This document shows positions 19,411-21,955 of a stretch of DNA of 21,955 bases, piece by piece (position 1 is the stretch's first letter; the number at the start of each line of letters is the position of its first letter). Source of the stretch: a virus; the IMG/VR virus record IMGVR_UViG_3300046754_000073, positions 1 through 21,955 of that record; one strand, written 5' to 3'. The position numbers were made by a program, and so were the translations under genes. The notes under the pieces were generated by a model, which had not been told where the DNA came from, searched no databases, and saw nothing but the letters and a program-made list of their open reading frames with translations.

Positions 19411-19524
19411 CAGGTAGCGAGGTCACGAACTCCTCCCTGTTCGACATTGTTCCGCTTTATACTGCTTTTTTACGGACTCAATACCTCGCCAACTTTCCCC
19501 TGCCTTGCGCGGGGGATTTTTTTT
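19411..19524 (+). ncRNA. Putative structured small RNA with three-way junction
   Basis: A 159-nt gene-free interval folds by inspection. P1: GCGAGGT (19417-19423) with ACCTCGC (19483-19489), 7 bp. P2: CGAAC (19426-19430) with GTTCG (19439-19443) around the loop TCCTCCCT. P3: ATTG and TCCG (19446-19449, 19451-19454) with CGGA and CAAT (19473-19476, 19479-19482), and an 18-nt loop. Junction strands are CA, AC and zero nt, so P3 and P1 can stack. A terminator follows at once. A possible promoter, TTGAAA (19376-19381), 17 nt, GATTAT (19399-19404), would start the RNA near 19411. It is tRNA-sized but has no T-arm. Could also be a riboswitch-like or antitermination element. Confidence 0.5.
19497..19524 (+). 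terminator. Strong intrinsic terminator before the methyltransferase gene
   Basis: CCCCTGC (19497-19503) pairs with GCGGGG (19509-19515) via a G-U and a loop of about 5 nt, giving a 7-bp stem, followed by A and eight T (19517-19524). It is the best terminator in the window. It ends the replication operon and the RNA at 19411, separating them from the packaging genes. Confidence 0.9.
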
Positions 19525-19532
19525 GTTATAAT
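19505..19532 (+). promoter_or_regulatory. Extended -10 promoter for the methyltransferase/terminase operon
   Basis: TGTTATAAT (TG at 19524-19525, TATAAT at 19527-19532) is a perfect extended -10. The best -35 is weak (TTGCGC, 19505-19510, 16-nt spacer) and lies in the terminator hairpin. Extended -10 promoters need little -35. The start would be near 19539, about 20 nt before the ATG. Confidence 0.6.
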
Positions 19533-19558
19533 GAATAAATAAACGAAAGGGCGCACCC

Positions 19559-20812
19559 ATGAGTAATGGACGGTCTTGGCCTGCTGATAAGGTTGAGCGA
19601 AGGGACATTAAAACGCTGATACCTTATGCACGAAACAGTCGCACCCATAGCGATGAGCAAATAACACAAATTGCGGCAAGTATAAAAGAATGGGGTTTTA
19701 CTAATCCTATTTTGGTTGATGCCGATAACGAAATTATTGCGGGGCATGGTAGGCTCCTAGCGGCAAAAAAGCTTAATTTACAAGAGGTTCCGTGTATTTT
19801 GGCCGATGGTTGGTCGGAAGCACAAAAGAAAGCTTATGTAATAGCAGATAACAAACTGGCCCTAAATGCAGGGTGGGACACTGATATGTTATCAATTGAG
19901 TTTTCAGAACTTAAAGATTTAGAATTTGATTTAAGCCTAACGGGGTTTGATGCCGACGAGTTGGCTAAATTATTACAAGAGCCAGATAATGAAGGCTTGA
20001 CCGATGAGGACGATGTTCCAGAGCCTCCGCAAAAACCTAAAACGGTTGAAGGTGATATTTGGGTTTTAGGCAATCACAGATTAATGTGTGGCGATAGCAC
20101 CGACATAGATGCGGTTGAAAATTTAATGGACGGTTCAAAAGCAGATATGGTTTTTACCGACCCGCCGTATAACGCTGATTACAAAAGCCGTGGCTCAAAC
20201 GAACTTTTAAGGCAGGGTATAAAAAACGATGCAATGAGCGACGATAAATTTGAGGATTTCATAAAAGGTTTTTTATCAACAATTTATGCAAACGTTAAAA
20301 GTGGAGCGGCATATTATATTTGTTGCAAATGGAAAGATAGCTATCCTCGGTTTTATTTAAACCTGTCAACTTCGGGTATTAATGTTTCAAGTTGTATTGT
20401 TTGGAACAAAGGCTCTGGGGGTATGGGTTGGCAAGATTACCGTTACCAATATGAATTTATAATATATGGTTTCAAAGAAGGGTCAGCGCATTCGTGGTAT
20501 GGTGGTCGCACGGAGACTGACATATGGGAGCAAAAAAGAGAGGCGCGGCAAAAATACGTTCACCCAACGCAAAAACCTGTGGAGCTTATCGAGAGGGCAT
20601 TAAACAACAGTAGTAAGGCCGACGATGTTATTTTAGATTTATTCGGGGGTTCTGGGTCAACGTTGGTGGCTTGTGAAAAGATTCATCGATACGCCAGACT
20701 TATGGAACTCGATCCCCAATATTGTGATGTTATTATTAAACGTTGGCAAGATTACACAGGGCAAGAAGCAATAAACGAACAAACAGGCAAAACTTATGCA
20801 GAGTCAAACTAA
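19559..20812 (+). CDS. ParB-domain / DNA methyltransferase fusion
   Basis: A 417-residue two-domain protein. The N-terminal ParB/Srx-like domain (~12-110) has NSRTHSDEQI (26-35), the GHGR motif (62-65) and AYVIADNKLALNAGWD (92-107). The C-terminal class-beta amino methyltransferase (~165-400) has motif IV DPPY (201-204), target-recognition region between, then HPTQKP (335-340) and the SAM-binding FGGSGST (362-368), i.e. the permuted beta order. DPPY favours N6-adenine, though N4-cytosine is not excluded. This fusion is common in alphaproteobacterial phages beside terminase; it probably marks phage DNA against restriction or for packaging. AAAGGGCG precedes the ATG. Target sequence cannot be read. 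Confidence 0.92.
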   Translation: MSNGRSWPADKVERRDIKTLIPYARNSRTHSDEQITQIAASIKEWGFTNPILVDADNEIIAGHGRLLAAKKLNLQEVPCILADGWSEAQKKAYVIADNKLALNAGWDTDMLSIEFSELKDLEFDLSLTGFDADELAKLLQEPDNEGLTDEDDVPEPPQKPKTVEGDIWVLGNHRLMCGDSTDIDAVENLMDGSKADMVFTDPPYNADYKSRGSNELLRQGIKNDAMSDDKFEDFIKGFLSTIYANVKSGAAYYICCKWKDSYPRFYLNLSTSGINVSSCIVWNKGSGGMGWQDYRYQYEFIIYGFKEGSAHSWYGGRTETDIWEQKREARQKYVHPTQKPVELIERALNNSSKADDVILDLFGGSGSTLVACEKIHRYARLMELDPQYCDVIIKRWQDYTGQEAINEQTGKTYAESN

Positions 20813-21005
20813 AATTATGAGTATGGTTGAGGCAACAACAAATGTTGCTGTCGGATATATTGTAGCAACGGCGGCAACTTATGTTATATTGCCTTTGCAC
20901 GGTTATGACGTAACTACATATGATGCACTATCTATTTCGTTAGCTTTTACTTTTATATCGTTAGCACGTTCCTACATATTAAGAAGGTTTTTCAATAGGT
21001 TATAA
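20796..21005 (+). CDS. DUF7220-like two-TM membrane protein
   Basis: A 69-residue protein. The first membrane segment spans ~16-33 (NVAVGYIVATAATYVILP), the second ~46-60 (LSISLAFTFISLARSY), with the basic ending ILRRFFNRL. The EATTNVAVGY start and RSYILRRFFNR ending are the signature of a small protein family (DUF7220) usually placed just before or near terminase in phages. Function unknown; a small holin is one guess but unsupported. It overlaps the methyltransferase by 17 nt and ends one base before terS. Confidence 0.82.
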   Translation: MQSQTKIMSMVEATTNVAVGYIVATAATYVILPLHGYDVTTYDALSISLAFTFISLARSYILRRFFNRL

Positions 21006-21006
21006 A

Positions 21007-21384
21007 ATGTCTGAAATAAACAAAGGCGGAAGGCCAAAAATAGTTTTAACGGATGAGCAAAAACGTGAAGTTGAAACATTGGCGGCAGTTTTAACAACAG
21101 AACAGATAGCTGATTATTTCAGTATAAGCAGGCGTGTTTTCTTTGATATATTGGAAAGGGATGAGGAAGTTTCTGCACTATATAAAAAGGGAAAAGCTAG
21201 GGCTGTTGGATTTGTAGCGCAAAATTTAATCCAAAAAGCTAGGTCGGGTGACTTGGGCGCACAAATATTTTATTTAAAAACTAGGGCAGGGTGGAAAGAA
21301 ACGCAACGCATCGAAGGCGCAGGCGACACAGGCGAACACGTTATAGCTTATAAGTGGTTGGACGATGACGACGAGGACGATTAA
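21007..21384 (+). CDS. terS: Terminase small subunit
   Basis: A 125-residue protein. GGRPKIVLTDEQKREVETLAAVL (~7-29) and TEQIADYFSISRRVFFDILER (~31-51) form a helix-turn-helix DNA-binding domain of the usual small-terminase type. A helical region follows (QNLIQKARSGDLGAQIFYLKT, ~71-91), the oligomerisation part, and an extremely acidic tail DDDDEDD. Small terminases recognise the pac/cos site and regulate the large-subunit nuclease. It is immediately followed by terL, overlapping by 20 nt. Assignment rests on both sequence and the adjoining terL. Confidence 0.88.
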   Translation: MSEINKGGRPKIVLTDEQKREVETLAAVLTTEQIADYFSISRRVFFDILERDEEVSALYKKGKARAVGFVAQNLIQKARSGDLGAQIFYLKTRAGWKETQRIEGAGDTGEHVIAYKWLDDDDEDD

Positions 21385-21955
21385 CTACCGCCCCCGAAAG
21401 CTAGTAAAAAGTTTTCACAAACGCCAAGAAAGATTTGCTGTAATTGTTGCTCACCGTAGGTTTGGCAAAACAGTGGCGGCTATAAACGATTTAATAAAAA
21501 CGGCATTAACCACAGACCGCAAAAATGTCAGGGTTGCTTATATTGCGCCATACTACAGACAAGCCAAGGCAATAGCGTGGGATTACCTGTTAGAATATAC
21601 AAAAGACGTTGAAGGGGTTGTTTACAATACTTCCGAACTTCGTGCCGACTTTCCTAATGGGGCTAGATTTAGGCTATTTGGGGCTGACAACTACGATGCT
21701 ATGCGTGGTTTGTATTTTGATAGCGTTGTACTAGACGAGCCTGCCGACTTTCCCGCAAACGCTTGGCCAATGGTTATCAGGCCATCATTAGCAGACAGGC
21801 AAGGTAAAGCGACTTTTATAGGAACGCCAAAAGGAAAAAATGATTTTTGGGAAATTTATAACAATGCACAAAAAAACGAAAATTGGTTTTGTGCCATGTA
21901 TAAAGCAGATGAAACCGAAATATTAGATAAATTTGAATTAGAAGAAGCAAAGGAA
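21365..21955 (+). CDS. terL: Terminase large subunit, N-terminal part (truncated by window)
   Basis: An ATG at 21365 opens a frame that continues to the window edge (197 codons visible). HRRFGKT (~30-36) with preceding Ala is the Walker A ATPase loop of the large terminase, and VVLDEP (~121-126) is Walker B with catalytic Glu. FIGTPKGKNDFWE further on is the coupling segment (motif III). The nuclease domain lies outside. It pumps DNA into the procapsid through the portal. The start is chosen because it is the last in-frame ATG before the Walker region and overlaps terS by 20 nt; the ribosome site is weak, so coupling is likely. Confidence 0.93.
   Translation, partial: MTTRTINYRPRKLVKSFHKRQERFAVIVAHRRFGKTVAAINDLIKTALTTDRKNVRVAYIAPYYRQAKAIAWDYLLEYTKDVEGVVYNTSELRADFPNGARFRLFGADNYDAMRGLYFDSVVLDEPADFPANAWPMVIRPSLADRQGKATFIGTPKGKNDFWEIYNNAQKNENWFCAMYKADETEILDKFELEEAKE

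Noticed and set aside
19417-19489. A tRNA gene: 7-bp acceptor-like stem, 2-nt junction and tRNA-like length
   Set aside because: No T-arm with GTTC before the 3' stem, no anticodon arm, and no NCCA-like ending; the inside folds as two hairpins only. Called a structured RNA instead.
1-21955. CRISPR array, transposon, integrase, retron or diversity-generating element
   Set aside because: No regular repeats with spacers, no reverse transcriptase or transposase motif and no integrase were seen.

Overview
The window is a continuous piece of a tailed double-stranded DNA phage genome. The evidence is an ordered head module (portal, scaffold, DUF5309-type capsid), a holin/M15 endolysin lysis cassette, a leftward block of many small early genes with recombination genes (SSB, NinB/DUF1367-like, HNH, RusA), a replication gene pair, and a terminase pair that runs off the right edge. 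No integrase, excisionase or full-size CI-type repressor is visible. The P22-like portal suggests a podovirus-type particle. The AT-rich composition, GTA-type 3TM holin, DUF7220-type membrane protein and ParB-methyltransferase fusion resemble marine alphaproteobacterial phages; that host guess is inference.

Layout. 1-6124 (+): a probable internal virion/ejection protein open at the left edge, portal, a small protein, scaffold and major capsid protein. 6130-7722 (+): small proteins of unknown role, two of them membrane/coiled-coil. 7719-9135 (+): overlapping lysis cassette of two small proteins, an EF-hand membrane protein, a 3TM holin and an M15 peptidase, closed by a terminator at 9136-9159. 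9158-14691 (-): mostly unknown small genes in short coupled operons, plus a 337-aa protein and a DUF932 protein. 14853-15579 (+): an island of one unknown gene and RusA. 15552-17856 (-): one recombination operon. 17947-19399 (+): a small HTH regulator and an O/P-like replication pair. 19411-19524: a structured RNA ending in a terminator. 19559-21955 (+): ParB-methyltransferase, a two-TM protein, small terminase and the start of large terminase. No tail gene is visible; tail genes must lie outside the window, between terL and the first gene if the genome is circular or circularly permuted.

Regulation is the most distinctive part. Six early promoters share one architecture: an upstream TTTACA, 10 nt, a TTTACA-like -35, 17 nt starting with a second TTACA, a -10 box, and in five of six a 13-nt TTWACRTATAAGY box overlapping the last base of the -10 by exactly one base. 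The small HTH gene at 17947 has a related inverted repeat in its divergent promoter region and is the natural candidate regulator.

Two further non-coding signals stand out. One is a three-way-junction RNA (19417-19489) followed by a strong terminator. The other is a set of 23-nt-spaced direct repeats in the proline-rich linker of the replication gene, a candidate lambda-like origin. Sequence reading alone supports these as candidates, not proven functions.
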